From Physcomitrium patens (lineage: Eukaryota > Streptophyta > Bryopsida > Funariales > Funariaceae), in contig NC_037255.1 in assembly GCF_000002425.4 (NCBI RefSeq), forward strand, positions 9,876,436-9,940,435: a stretch of 64,000 bases of DNA, given 5' to 3'. Positions 39,020 through 49,512 of the stretch are shown piece after piece (the stretch's first letter is position 1; every line of letters starts with the position of its first letter). Under the pieces are notes generated by a model. That model did no database searches. It was given only the letters and a program-made list of their open reading frames with translations, and was not told the DNA's origin. A program made the position numbers and the translations under genes.

Positions 39020-39260
39020 TTTGCCGTGAACTCTCTACTAATGAACTATGCTTCAACAATTCTAGACAAAATACTGAAGGCAGCTACACAGAGTGCCCCT
39101 CTCCTAACTGTTTAACAAGTTATGAAACAAGAATCCCTAATCTTGATTGCTGATGTTCTAATACACTAATCAACCGCCGTGATTTGCCTCCGATTAGACA
39201 CTTATGATGGCAGGCAAGTCATCATGAATGGCACGTCTGCCCCCTCCAATCTTGATAAAC
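39020..39260. other. G3 sequence between extra ORF and integrase
   Basis: About 240 bp without coding. It includes a purine-rich tract on the minus strand near 39238-39248 (plus strand CCCCCCTCC) that resembles a polypurine tract. It might be a second, internal tract or the end of an earlier element form. Confidence 0.35.
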
Positions 39261-39272
39261 CCGCCCCCGGGT

Positions 39273-40613
39273 TTATGTATAATACAGGCGTAGTCTGTTT
39301 CCATTGATACGTGTTGTGAATTTGGTTCCCTTGAAATCTTCCAATTGGACGGAACCATTGGAAAAAACTGCCATTACGCGATAGGGTCCATGCCACCAAA
39401 TTTGGAATTTTCCCAGGAAATTGTGAAAACGGCTGTCGTACAGTAGGACAAGATCATTGGACATAAATGATTTTGTGCAGAGTTTACTATCGTAATAACT
39501 CTTCCGGCGGCACTGAATAGCTTCCATGGTCATCAAAGCTGAAGCCCTAATTTCATCCAATTTTTCCAATTCTGTTAACCGATATTGGAGAGATTCTTTA
39601 TTACCCAACCGTTCTTCCAATGTAATTCTTAAACTGGGAACCTCCAATTCTATTGGTAAGATGGCCTCCTGCCCGTATACCAATTGAAAAGGTGTGGAAT
39701 TGGTCGTTACTTTATACGTAGTTTGATATGCCCACAATGCTGCAAATAATTTAGTATCCTAGTTGGTTCCCGCTCCTAAAATAGTCTTTGTTAAGATTTT
39801 ACAAAGCATACCGTTGGTCTTTTCGGTCTGCCCATTGGCACGTGGATGATAAGCGGTAGTTTTTTGATGCTTGATCTCATACTTCGTTGTCAATGCTTCA
39901 ATGGTTGCATTAATAAAATGGGTTCGTCGATCACTAACCAATTCTTTCGGACAACCAAAACGAGTGATAATGTTCTCATATAAAAATGTTGCTACAGTAG
40001 TGGCATTATCAGTTTTTGTTGCTGTAGCCTCTGCCCATTTGGTGACATAATCGGTGGCTACTAAAATATAACGTTTCTGTCCATTCCGAGAAGCAGGTGC
40101 AATTGGTCTGATGAAATCAATACGCCATTTTTCGAATGGTGCCTACGCCAAAACTGGTACCAATGGCATTGCATAAGTTCCAGTAGGTCGACCAATTCGT
40201 TGACAAGGGTCACAACGAGGAACATATTTGTGCGCATCCAAAAACATTGTTGGCCACCAATAACCAACTATTAATGCTTTACGCGCGGTGCTATCACCCG
40301 CAAAATGTCCTCCACAACTATCCAATTGACATTCTTCCAATATGGTACACACTTCACTTGGAAATATGCAACGTCGTAAAATACCATCCCGTCCTTGTTT
40401 GTATAATGCGGCTCTAATCATGGTATACGGCGCACTTCTTATAATCAGACGCTTCTTTAATTTTTCATTATAAGAAATTAGAAAAGTCTGAAATGTGAGA
40501 TATTGGATCAGGTCACCATATTCGGATGTAATAACCTCCACAGCGAATAATTGTGCATCCGGAAGGGCGTTGTTTATCGGCTCATTACCCAGTATATTAG
40601 ATAAACGGGACAA
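39273..40613 (-). pseudogene. G3 integrase
   Basis: On the minus strand: a zinc-binding region with GHFAGDSTARKALI, YWWPTMF and CDPCQRIGRP (near 40190-40310), then KWRIDFIRPIAP (first aspartate), DRRTHFINATIEALTTKY (second aspartate) and TAYHPRANGQTEKTN with the catalytic glutamate near 39815. The C-terminal part continues to VQLEDFKGTKFTTRINGNRL and ends at 39273, with no chromodomain visible. In-frame stops interrupt it at about 40142 and 39761 (TAG). Confidence 0.85.
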
Positions 40614-40619
40614 GTGATC

Positions 40620-41319
40620 TGCATTGGCATGTGTCTTGCCAGGGCGAACATTAATTGTAAAATTGAATTCCTAGAGAAGTAACACCCAGCGAGCAATTCG
40701 TCCACTTAATTGGGGTTTATTTATCATATACTTAAGCGCATCATGATCAACGTAGAACACAAACGGGTAGCCCAGTAGATAATGGTGGAATTTTTGTACA
40801 GAATAAATCATGCCGAGGGCTTCTCGCTCGATAGTATTATAATTGGGTTCAGCCATAACCAATTGTCGACTCGCAAAATATATTGGATGATCACGGTTAT
40901 TGTCATCCTTCTCATTCAATATTGATCCAATCGTGACGTTGGATGCATCGACATAAACCTGAAATGGTTTCGTCCAGCATAGGACAACCAGTATTGGTGC
41001 AGACACCAATTTTTGCTTTAAGGCCTCAAAGGCAACACTCCATTCTACCATCCAAACGGGACTAGATCCATCAAATAGTGGTTTCTTTAGCAAATTTGTC
41101 AATGGCTGACATAGTACCACAAAGGAGTGAATAAAACACCGATAATAGCTGACATGGCCCACAAAGCCACGTACTTCTGACACCGTTTCTGGCTTTGGTA
41201 AAGCCAATATTCGAGTTACTTTATCTGAGTCCGTAGCAATACCGTGGCTGGACACTATGTGGCCCAAGAGTCTTCTAGAGGGGATCCCAAATTGACACTT
41301 CTCTGAATTCAACGATATA
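40620..41319 (-). pseudogene. G3 reverse transcriptase C-terminus and RNase H
   Basis: From ISLNSEKCQFGIPSRRLLGH near 41300 the minus strand reads the RT thumb and connection, then RNase H with YVDASNVTIGSIL (catalytic aspartate near 40960), IEREALGMIYSVQKFHHYL and FYVDHDALKYMI. A TAG at about 40670 interrupts just before EFNFTINVRPGK. This part joins in frame to the RT half beyond 42573 when the S insertion and one copy of its 4-bp duplication are disregarded. Confidence 0.85.
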
Positions 41320-41323
41320 CCGT

Positions 41324-42573
41324 TGTCGGGGTAGAGAGAGTTTGCCTCAAGAAAGCGCTGGGCTTCTGGCTGTCACTAAATACTCAATCAAGTTTGAAAT
41401 ATAAGGGTAACAATTTTATATATATAAACTCCTCTCCTTTGGAGCAATTACATCAATATACAAGCCTTAAAATCCAAAGAACACCAAAATACTTGATAAG
41501 GTGTTATAAAAAACTTATATATCCTTATGAGGAATTTTTTCCGAAGTTCAACAGCTCATAACTTACGATCTAACCGTCTAAACAACTCCAAATTTTACAT
41601 GGAGTACTAATATATCTTTAACAACTACTACACCAAAATTCAACCGTAAATTCGTCTTGGATCTTGTGATATCTTGAAAACCCTAACTGTAGCTTCAAAC
41701 CCTAGCTTTTTTACACCCGTGTACAACTTCCTTCATATCTCACAAAGTAATTATTAAAATACTATGAAACTTTGATTTAAAGCTTATTAACCCAATTACA
41801 CACACTTGTGGAAATTTTGAGCCAAAAATTCATCCAGAAACTCAAGATATGGCTTCACCCATAACTAGCAACAAAACGATATACTTACTGCCTTCAAATT
41901 ACAAGTGCTGTCTTCAACGCCTCATAACTCCTTCACCCAATCTTAGAATTCACTATACAGTAAGTAGAATATGTAGCCGAGAAAATGCTCCCTCCAAATC
42001 CAGTCGCCGATCTTCCGTTGCTCTCCGTATTCGTATGTGATGCCCAAAAGAAGTGACAGTAGGTACGAAATTGACACCTTATCTTTGAACATTCATATCT
42101 TTTCCATAAAAACTCGAAATCACACAAAATCTTCACCCAAATTATACCCAAAACCCTAAACCTTCTGACCCTAGCCTCAAAAGCTCGAATGCCTCGAAAG
42201 AAGAACCCTAATTCCTAATATGGCCTCGGGCAGCCTCCTCAAAGCCCATTGGGCATGGTATTCGACCAATAGGGATGAAGTTCTTCACCCCTTGCCTTCA
42301 TCCAACCATGCCTTACTTTCATCCTTCCCAATAAGCCTCCTTCTAGTTATATTTTCATCTTTTAATTCCTCCCTTCCCTTAATCTTTATACTAACTATCT
42401 AAATCCTATATAATATAAACTCTATAATCAAACTAGATTAACTTCCAAATAATTTTTCTTATTTCAATTCATTTTAAATTAACATACTAACTATTCTAAC
42501 TCACATTAAGACTTATAAACATATTACATGTTTTTACTAATTTTTACATACTGTAAGTAATTACAGTACGACA
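41324..42573 (-). repeat. S-family solo LTR, copy 2, inside G3 RT
   Basis: 1250 bp, plus-strand ends TGTCGGGG and TACGACA. It is flanked by CCGT on both sides (41320-41323 and 42574-42577). Homologous in reverse complement to 62228-63560, for example GGCCTCGGGCAGCCTCCTCAAAG near 42223 here and its complement near 62680 there. No internal coding or second LTR is present, so it is read as a solo LTR. Confidence 0.8.
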
Positions 42574-42577
42574 CCGT

Positions 42578-43242
42578 ACTTATCGCATTGGTCCAGACAT
42601 CGTCTCAGGCACTTCAAATGATCGGCTATCGTACTGAACGTGCAAAAATCATCTAAGAATATTTCCATTGACACTCGTAAATAATCTTAAAAGGCCAATA
42701 TCATCACTCTTTGAAATGTGGCTAGTGCATTGCATAATCCAAATGACATCACTTTGTATGCAAATGTACCCCAATCTATCGTGAAAGTAGTCTTGGACTG
42801 ATCTTCCTTGGCAATTTTGACTTGATTGTAACCCGAAAAACCATCTAGAAATGAATAACATTCGCGTCCTGCTACGGCATCCAATATACTGTCCGTAAAA
42901 GGTAGAGGAAAATAGTCTTTCTTGGTAGCAGCATTGAGTTTCTGAAAACCTTCACAAAATTCTAAACTTGCCATTTTTCTTAGGTACCATTACCATTGGT
43001 GAGACCCATTTGCTATACGGAACCGGATAAATGAATCCCAGGCGCAATAATTTGTCTAATTCCTCCTTTACCATGAAGGAATATTTTGGGTTGAGACGGT
43101 GTTGTCTTTGACGAACTGGTGTAGCATCCGGAACCAATGTAATACGATGTTCACACACCGTTTCTGGAATACCCTTCAAATCTGCATACGTCCAAGGAAA
43201 GGACGATTTATGCCGGAGGAAGAATGCTTTCCACTAACTCAA
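42578..43242 (-). pseudogene. G3 reverse transcriptase N-terminal half
   Basis: The minus strand reads WVSPMVMVPKKNGKFRI near 42990, then KLNAATKKDYFPLPFTDSIL, FLDGFSGYNQVKIA and FGLCNALATFQR. The catalytic box is F-L-D-D near 42650, then CDKYG at the S insertion point. Small frameshifts near 42960 and 42690 and a stop break it. Confidence 0.85.
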
Positions 43243-43278
43243 TTCGTTACCTTGAATACCCTTGTATATCTTTATATT

Positions 43279-44498
43279 CTAGGGCGCGTCAGGGGTGCCT
43301 AAGTTCAGAGTCTGGAAAACAGGTTCTTCCACAGCCGCCGATTTAAAATCGCCTGTTGGCCCGTCGTCGTGTGAAGGAGACTGCAACTGCTGGTGACTCA
43401 TGTCTGACCGCATTGCACTCACATGATTGACATCATATCGAATCATCCATTCGGTAATAACATGATTCGAGTTAGAGGCATCCTCCTGATGCAGTAAATA
43501 TTCACCGGGGCCACCACATTGGTAGACTCCGCCCTTGGTTGTTGAAGGGATTTGACCTGCCCCAAATTGCGATGAAACTATAGCATCGTCATCTTCCTCA
43601 ATCGAGTGACTCTCGTTATCCGATGTAAATTCTGATTCGGGCAATGGGATTTCTCCGTGATATTGTACCGGGTACATTTGTAGAACAATCTGGTCACTGC
43701 CTTTTCCAATTGTCAATGTGCCGTGGCCCCAATCGTTCTTAGCCTTGGCTTGATACAACCAAGGTCTGCCCAATAAAATGGGATACGATAATGTAGAATT
43801 CTGTAACCGTAATACAACATAATCAATTTTGTATGTCAATCCCGCGATTACAGTGGCAATATCGCATAAGATTCCCATCGGCTTAACCCGACTATGATCT
43901 GCCATTCGCAAAACTAATGTCGTAGAGAGCAATTACTTTAGATCCAAGTCTTCCATTGTATCAGCATTCATTAAATTCACATTGGAGCCACCATCGACTT
44001 GTACCCCTGGAATTAAAACTCCATCGATTGATACATCAATTATTGGTGCTCCTAGATCTGGGTTTAAGCTAACTTCATGTATTTCTTTAGTGTGGGATCT
44101 TTGAGTACTAATGCTGAATTCAATGTTGATCGACATTCCGGTGCTACAGCCAAAAGTTGTTTCATTGTAATTGAAGGCTGGATAACATCCAAATCCTTCA
44201 ATATGTCGTAGGGTTGCATATTGAGAGTAACTTCTAATGCTCTTTTGCATTTCATTGGTTTCATTTTGACTCTGTTCGGCAGCAATTCCTTCCTCTTAGT
44301 TGACTCTTCTACCACTAATGGTTCTTTCAATAGGTACGAGCTTATATTGGGTTGTGCAGGTATTGGGACGGGGTCATTTGGAATTGATCTTGATGTCCCC
44401 GGAAAATTGGCAAGTGAAACTGAATTGGATTCCTCATCATGTTGAGGTCTCAATATTGGAATACGGTCCAATAGTGGTATTGGTTCGATTCGCCTCAT
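43279..44498 (-). pseudogene. G3 gag-pol linker and protease
   Basis: A proline-rich linker leads into PYDILKDLDVIQPSITMKQL. A frameshift near 44080 is followed by a retropepsin-like segment with VQVDGGSNVNLMN (active-site aspartate near 43995) and the ILLGRPWL motif near 43770. A TAA at about 43933 lies between them. A Glu/Asp-rich spacer (SIEEDDDA) follows, and the frame ends at a TAG near 43279 before RT. Confidence 0.75.
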
Positions 44499-44540
44499 GG
44501 ACGGCGCTACTGTTGTTACTTCGATTGGATCATCCAGGTC

Positions 44541-46769
44541 CTAAATTGGATTCTTGCCTTTTTGTTGGTCCCTGGTAAGCATTGCGTTCACCACCTCTAC
44601 GCGATGTACTGGTGAGTCCCATTGAACAGGACCTTTGTCCTCCGCCGGCTGGCTTAATTGCATCTGCTGGTCACGGTTATTATAATTAAATGTCGCGTTG
44701 CAGTGCTGATAAGTATGACCAGACTGCTTACAATTTCCACATATTGGGGCATAATCATCACTTGCTCTTGGATTAGGACATTCACTCGCATAATGTTTGA
44801 TTTTTCTGCACCGATAGCAACGAAGTGGTCTTCTGCCATCTCCTTCAGGGATATTGGGTGTCTCTACTGGTATATAACGGCTCGGTCTATTCCATGTCGG
44901 TTGAGTGAAGGATCCTGGTTGACCCATTGGTACTGTAGATTCTGGCATTGGCTTCTACATGGTTGAATATTGATGATATCCTTGATGATTTAGCCCCAAG
45001 CCATGGATATTGGATACACCTTCTTGGTGAAATTCAGAGTTTTGAAAATTAGAATAATTCCTGTTTTGTTTATTCGCTCGATTGCCATTCCAGCTGAACC
45101 TATTATTTGTTTGTACATGATTTACATCCCACGAAGTTGGTTGACTCATGGTCTGTTGTTCGACTTGTTGTTGTTTCTTTAAGTTCCAACAATTGGCAGT
45201 GGTATGCTTACCCCCACAAAAGGTACATAGAACCATCATTTGGGGTGGTGAAGAACATTCGGTTACCAAATGACCTTGTCCCTTATAATTGCTACACCAA
45301 ACATTGGGTCGCATATTGGTCGGTTTATGCCTTTTCTCTTTATCTTTGGTCAGATTCACAGCCAATTCATCCATTTTCTTCGTTAATGTTAACAGCAATG
45401 ACTCATTGGGATCCCTTGATACCAATTCATTGGTCAATTCCTTCGTAGGTATTGGTTTTTGATACGCGGAATAAAGCACATACGATTGTGACGATGATGG
45501 TAGTACAGCCTGCAATGGAACGGCATTCACTATTCCCTGTGGAATTATACCATAATCACTCCTTCCCGGATAACTTTCCGATGCGTCATTCCAATTTATC
45601 ATTTGATAACCGCCTTGCGATGGAATCATCGTGGCACCAGCGGTTAAGTGCTGGTCGTAATGACATTCCTCCCATACTTTTGCTCGCTCAAGAGATGCTG
45701 CAATGGTAGCTGATTGGGCCTCCTTTACAAACATCTTCAATTCTGGTGGGTGTAATCCATTAACCAATATGGACAACACAAACAATTCCGGCATTTGGTT
45801 ATTTGGCCATTTCCGAAGTATATCTGCTACACGACCATAATATGACTGTATCGCTTCCCTTGGTATCATTCTACTGTTCATTAATCTTTCTCGAAGACGT
45901 TCTTCAAAACCAATTGGTCAAAAATGGGCTAAAAATACCGTTTTCAATGCCTCCCAATTGATAAATTGACCTACAGGTTGGCGGTTATACCACTCGAACG
46001 CTGTGTCTTTTAGTGTCGTTGGCAACCATCTCAGCCAAATGTCTTCTGTCCTTCCATTATTGGCTACACACACCGTAAAGAATTGAGACAAATGTTGATC
46101 TGGGTCCGCACCTTGCAAACCACGAAAAGTAGGTAATGGTACGACGCTAGTCGTACGATCGCCCAAGGTACCCATTTGAACTGCAATCGGAACGGCTGGT
46201 CCTCCTACCACCATTGAATTTTCTGTTCCTCTGAAATTTGTTTTAAAATAATCTCTGCTTTCCCTTACTCTAATTACCGAGCTCTCAGTGGTCCTTGCTT
46301 TACTGTTATTCTCCGCAAATAGTTTTGTTGGTTGACTTGCAAGTAAAAAAGTCAGATTTTGAAATACGATATAGTTGCCTTTATTGGCGACCAATTCATG
46401 CCAATCTGCAGAGCCCCTATTGCTCGTTTCAGCAGTACCCAATGGAGTACCAAATACTTCTATGCCTCCTTCTCTTTCGGTTAACGGCCTCAAGATTTCC
46501 ACTGGAATGTTAACAAAACTTCTCGCGAGTGTTCTTGGCAGTTTTTCTAATGGTACATATGACTGCAGAATTAACAGTCTGTCTGGTTCTTGATATGTTT
46601 GGATGTGCCGACAAGCTTGCAACCATGGTTTAATCCAATTCTGTCGATGCTTCCTTTTAAGATTACGTTCTTGCTCCTCTCTATGTAAGTTCCTTCCTTG
46701 CGCTCTTCCTTGCCTTTCTCTCAACTGATTTAATTTCCTCGATGCAATGCTCTCGTTCTTATTAACCAT
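44541..46769 (-). pseudogene. G3 gag with several zinc knuckles
   Basis: The minus-strand frame starts MVNKNESIASRKLNQLRERQ. The capsid-like region includes LPTFRGLQGADPDQHLSQFF and DTAFEWYNRQPVGQFINWEA. A TGA at about 45915 interrupts HF-PIGFEERL. Downstream are CSNYKGQGHLVTEC (one cysteine replaced by tyrosine), CTFCGGKHTTANC (three-residue spacer), CYRCRKIKHYASEC and CGNCKQSGHTYQHC. A TAG near 44952 separates the second and third knuckles and another ends the frame near 44541. The reading is otherwise well preserved. Confidence 0.8.
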
Positions 46770-46859
46770 AATCTTTCTTCAAACACTACTGAAATCGTCT
46801 TCCATTGCCCATTTTCTCACACGTTTGTAATTAATTCCTAACACTCAAAGCTATTATCA

Positions 46860-46881
46860 CTCCCCGGCAACGGCGCCAAAA
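46860..46881 (-). promoter_or_regulatory. G3 primer-binding site
   Basis: Immediately inside the 5' LTR the minus strand reads TTTTGGCGCCGTTGCCGGGG. TGGCGCCGTTGCCGGGG is the primer site typical of Athila/Tat-like plant elements, generally assigned to an aspartate tRNA. Confidence 0.75.
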
Positions 46882-47028
46882 TGTGGTTGATCGTTTTATT
46901 TATTCCGAAAGGAACCTCCCAGAATAAACCTGTATAGGGGAATTCGAACACGGGGAGTGACTAGTTGCTTAAGCGTTCACGTTAGGGTCACACAATTGAT
47001 TACCTCCAATGTATCGTCTCTATTTCCA
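46882..47028 (-). repeat. G3 5' LTR fragment
   Basis: 147 bp homologous to 36530-36676 with five transitions. Homology stops at TATTTCCA. The U3 and promoter part of the LTR is missing, so this copy lacks its own upstream promoter. Confidence 0.85.
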
Positions 47029-47809
47029 TATTCATATTTTTTGTAATTGCTACTAAGCTTATGCACCTCTTGTAAAAAACATTATTATTAAATTTTTTTA
47101 CAAAGAAAGCTAAAAAATCACCAAAACTTGCCATTTATCTTTTTCACTGTAAGCTCTTCGTAATTAAGTATGTTTCTTTAGAGTCTCTTATTAATTTGTA
47201 GAATTCAAAAAATAGACCATCATTGAATAGTATAATTATAAATAAATATCTTTGTATGTGTGTGTAAATAGAAAGATTGAACTTCACATAAATATGACAT
47301 TTTTTCATCAATATTGTCTATAACACCAAATAAATAAATAGAAAATAAAATCAACAAATAAATTGAAAAAATAAATAAATAAGCCAATAATTAAATAGTA
47401 TTATTTTTGTTAGTTGCATACAATACTTACCACATTTTAATGATGTTATATTGCCATTGCAAAGTTAACTACTAGTTGCATATAACTTTGTATTGATAAT
47501 ATACTTTCTAGCATGTAATATTATTATTAATGTATTGCTAATATTTCATTATATTTGAACTAAATCATGAAATTCTAATTTTATAAATTATAACCTTTTT
47601 ATATAGATTAAAAAAAATATATATATTTTGGCTAATAAGGTGCCATATTTTTTTGTATTAGAATTATTTCTAATCTTTTGGTTTTATTAAGGTATAAGAT
47701 TTATTAGTAAATTTTAACTAGTAGAATTATTAAAAATATAATATTAAATTATTTATAAATAAAATTATTAAAAATTAATTAAAAATTAGAAGGATTTATA
47801 TTACAACTA
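47029..47809. other. AT-rich spacer
   Basis: No gene or element recognised. Confidence 0.6.
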
Positions 47810-48131
47810 TATATATCTATTATAATTATAATCTAAGTAATATGAAGAAGTAGAAGTAAATAAAACTAGATTAATTTCATAATATCTACGATAAAAGCTT
47901 CTTACATGATGTTTTGACTTTACATGTGTTTGTAGTTGATTGATAGCTTAAAAACCTTGTAAACAAGCTAAGGACATGCTACATGTGTTGGTAGCTTGTG
48001 GAACAAGCTAACTATGTGGCATTTATATAGAAAACTTGTCTTATAAGTTAAAATACGTGTTATGCAAAACTAACACAATTTTAGAGGTCTTGTAGAACAT
48101 TGCCATATAGATTCTAAATAGATAATATATA
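47810..48131 (+). repeat. G1 LTR fragment, oldest layer
   Basis: Homologous to the first 330 bp of the G1 LTR, with blocks such as AAGCTTCTTACATGATG, GTGGAACAAGCTAACTATGTGG and TAGATAATATATA. It stops exactly in the TATA-box region where a second G1 LTR begins (TGTCATGGACAT at 48132). The left limit is approximate. Confidence 0.75.
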
Positions 48132-48623
48132 TGTCATGGACATATATATTTATTCCAATAGTTACTTATATGATTAGGTAGAAGTAGATAAATATAGATT
48201 AATTTCATAAGTCTTCTAAAAAAACTTTCTAGAAGCTTTATAGATGCGGTTTGACTTTAGATGTATTTATAGGATAGAAACTTGGCCAACAAGTTAATCA
48301 CATGTTAATAGCTTATGGGACAAATTAACTCTGTGTAGTAGCTTATGGAACAAGCTAAATATGTAGAGCATTCTTAGATAACTTGCCTTGCAAGTTAAGA
48401 CATGTAGCAAGCAAAGTCAACACGTTTTGGAGGTCCTATAAGACATCACCACATAGCTCCTAGTTAAGAGTATATAGAAGTAAGAGTGAAGCCTTCTTCG
48501 TTCTTGTCAACACCTTTCTAGTCCTTACTCTTGTTTCAAGTCTTTCTAGTCTTCTTATTTTTGGCAATAGCTATATGAGTTTGATATTATATCACCTTTT
48601 GAGTAACTTTCTAGTTCTCTTCA
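48132..48623 (+). repeat. 5' LTR of old G1 copy
   Basis: About 490 bp from TGTCATGGACAT to CTCTTCA. TATA near 48472. The start-site segment reads GTTCTTGTCAA, one change from the young copy. The adjoining site reads GATACAAGAGT, also drifted. Confidence 0.8.
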
Positions 48624-48639
48624 GTGATACAAGAGTATA

Positions 48640-49512
48640 TTGAAGATTGTCTTTCTTCGAGATTCATGTCTTGATAGTTTGACTAGAGTGCTAACATATT
48701 ATTTCTGTCTTGTTTTAAAAGTGAGTGGATTACATAACTTCTATTATTGTGTTTTGAAGGTTATAGACTATCCACCTTTAAACAAAAAATCTTATTTTTT
48801 AATACTAAAATTTTCCTTAAAGAAAGTGAATTACCAATCTTTGTGGAAATTTTTATTAGAGGTTATAGATTACCTTCTTTTAATTTATTTTTTGAACTTA
48901 TTTGAGTTGTTTATGAGAGAAAAGATTATAAATACTATTCTTAGTAGAAGTAAAAATAGATTTGTAATTATTATAGATCTTCATGAATTCTTCAACATTC
49001 TAAGAGAAAAAATCTCATGTAATTCCAATGTGAATCATAGAAGTATTATACCTATACCTATGATAGAAGTTCAGAGTCTACAACAAGAAGTTGTGCAATT
49101 AAAGAAAACAAGTAGATTGACTTCACAACTAAATCGAGGAAATTTTGCTTTTACAAGTATGATGGACGTAAAGATTAATATGCCTAAAAAAGTTCAATGG
49201 AATAAGATCAAAATTTTGAGGATTTTTGTACCAAGTCAAGCTCTATCTAAGGTTGCATCCTTTCCAATACTGCGATGGATTTACTCAACTCAGATTCATA
49301 GGTGCACTTCTAGTATGAAGTGTTCTTTCTTAATTTATCTCTTTAATAAAAAAATATTTGCGACTCTTTTATAATTTAAATTTATTCCTAGAAGTATTTA
49401 CGGCCACATATAGAGAAAGTGATTGAGAAAGAGTAGTAGAGACCAAGTTCTTATCTTTACAACAAGGATCACATTCAGCTATTATATATGCTGCTGAATT
49501 CCAAAACCACGA
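48640..49512 (+). pseudogene. Old G1 leader and gag, first part
   Basis: Leader blocks AGTGGATTAC and GGTTATAGAC correspond to the young leader. A frame at 48640-49374 stays open by chance over leader and gag. Gag-like segments include IEVQSLQQEVVQLKK (coiled N-terminus) and, after a frameshift, SLQQGSHSAIIYAAEFQ near 49450-49505, which matches ILRQGNRSVTLYAS of the young gag. It is cut by the T insertion. Confidence 0.65.

Larger units (their letters stand above)
36530..47028 (-). mobile_element. G3, large Ty3/gypsy element with extra coiled-coil ORF, 5' LTR truncated
   Basis: The element reads on the minus strand. A left (3') LTR begins TGTGGTTGATCG at 36530. A matching 147-bp end of the 5' LTR lies at 46882-47028. 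The two aligned segments differ at five sites, all transitions. The order is primer site, gag with several zinc knuckles, protease, RT, RNase H, integrase, an extra coiled-coil ORF, then the 3' LTR. Coding frames are long and broken mainly by single stop codons. An S-family repeat (41324-42573) splits the RT. The gag/pol layout and primer site suggest the non-chromodomain Tat/Athila side of plant gypsy elements, but that placement is inference. Confidence 0.8.

Noticed and set aside
36530-39231. Whole 2.7-kb stretch as a G3 LTR containing ORFs
   Set aside because: A polypurine-like tract near 39238 raised this. A better tract lies at 37306-37318, after the extra ORF ends, and the ORF behaves like part of the coding interior.
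48640-49374. 244-codon frame as a functional gene
   Set aside because: It crosses leader and gag sequence of the old G1 copy and does not follow the gag frame of the young copy throughout.
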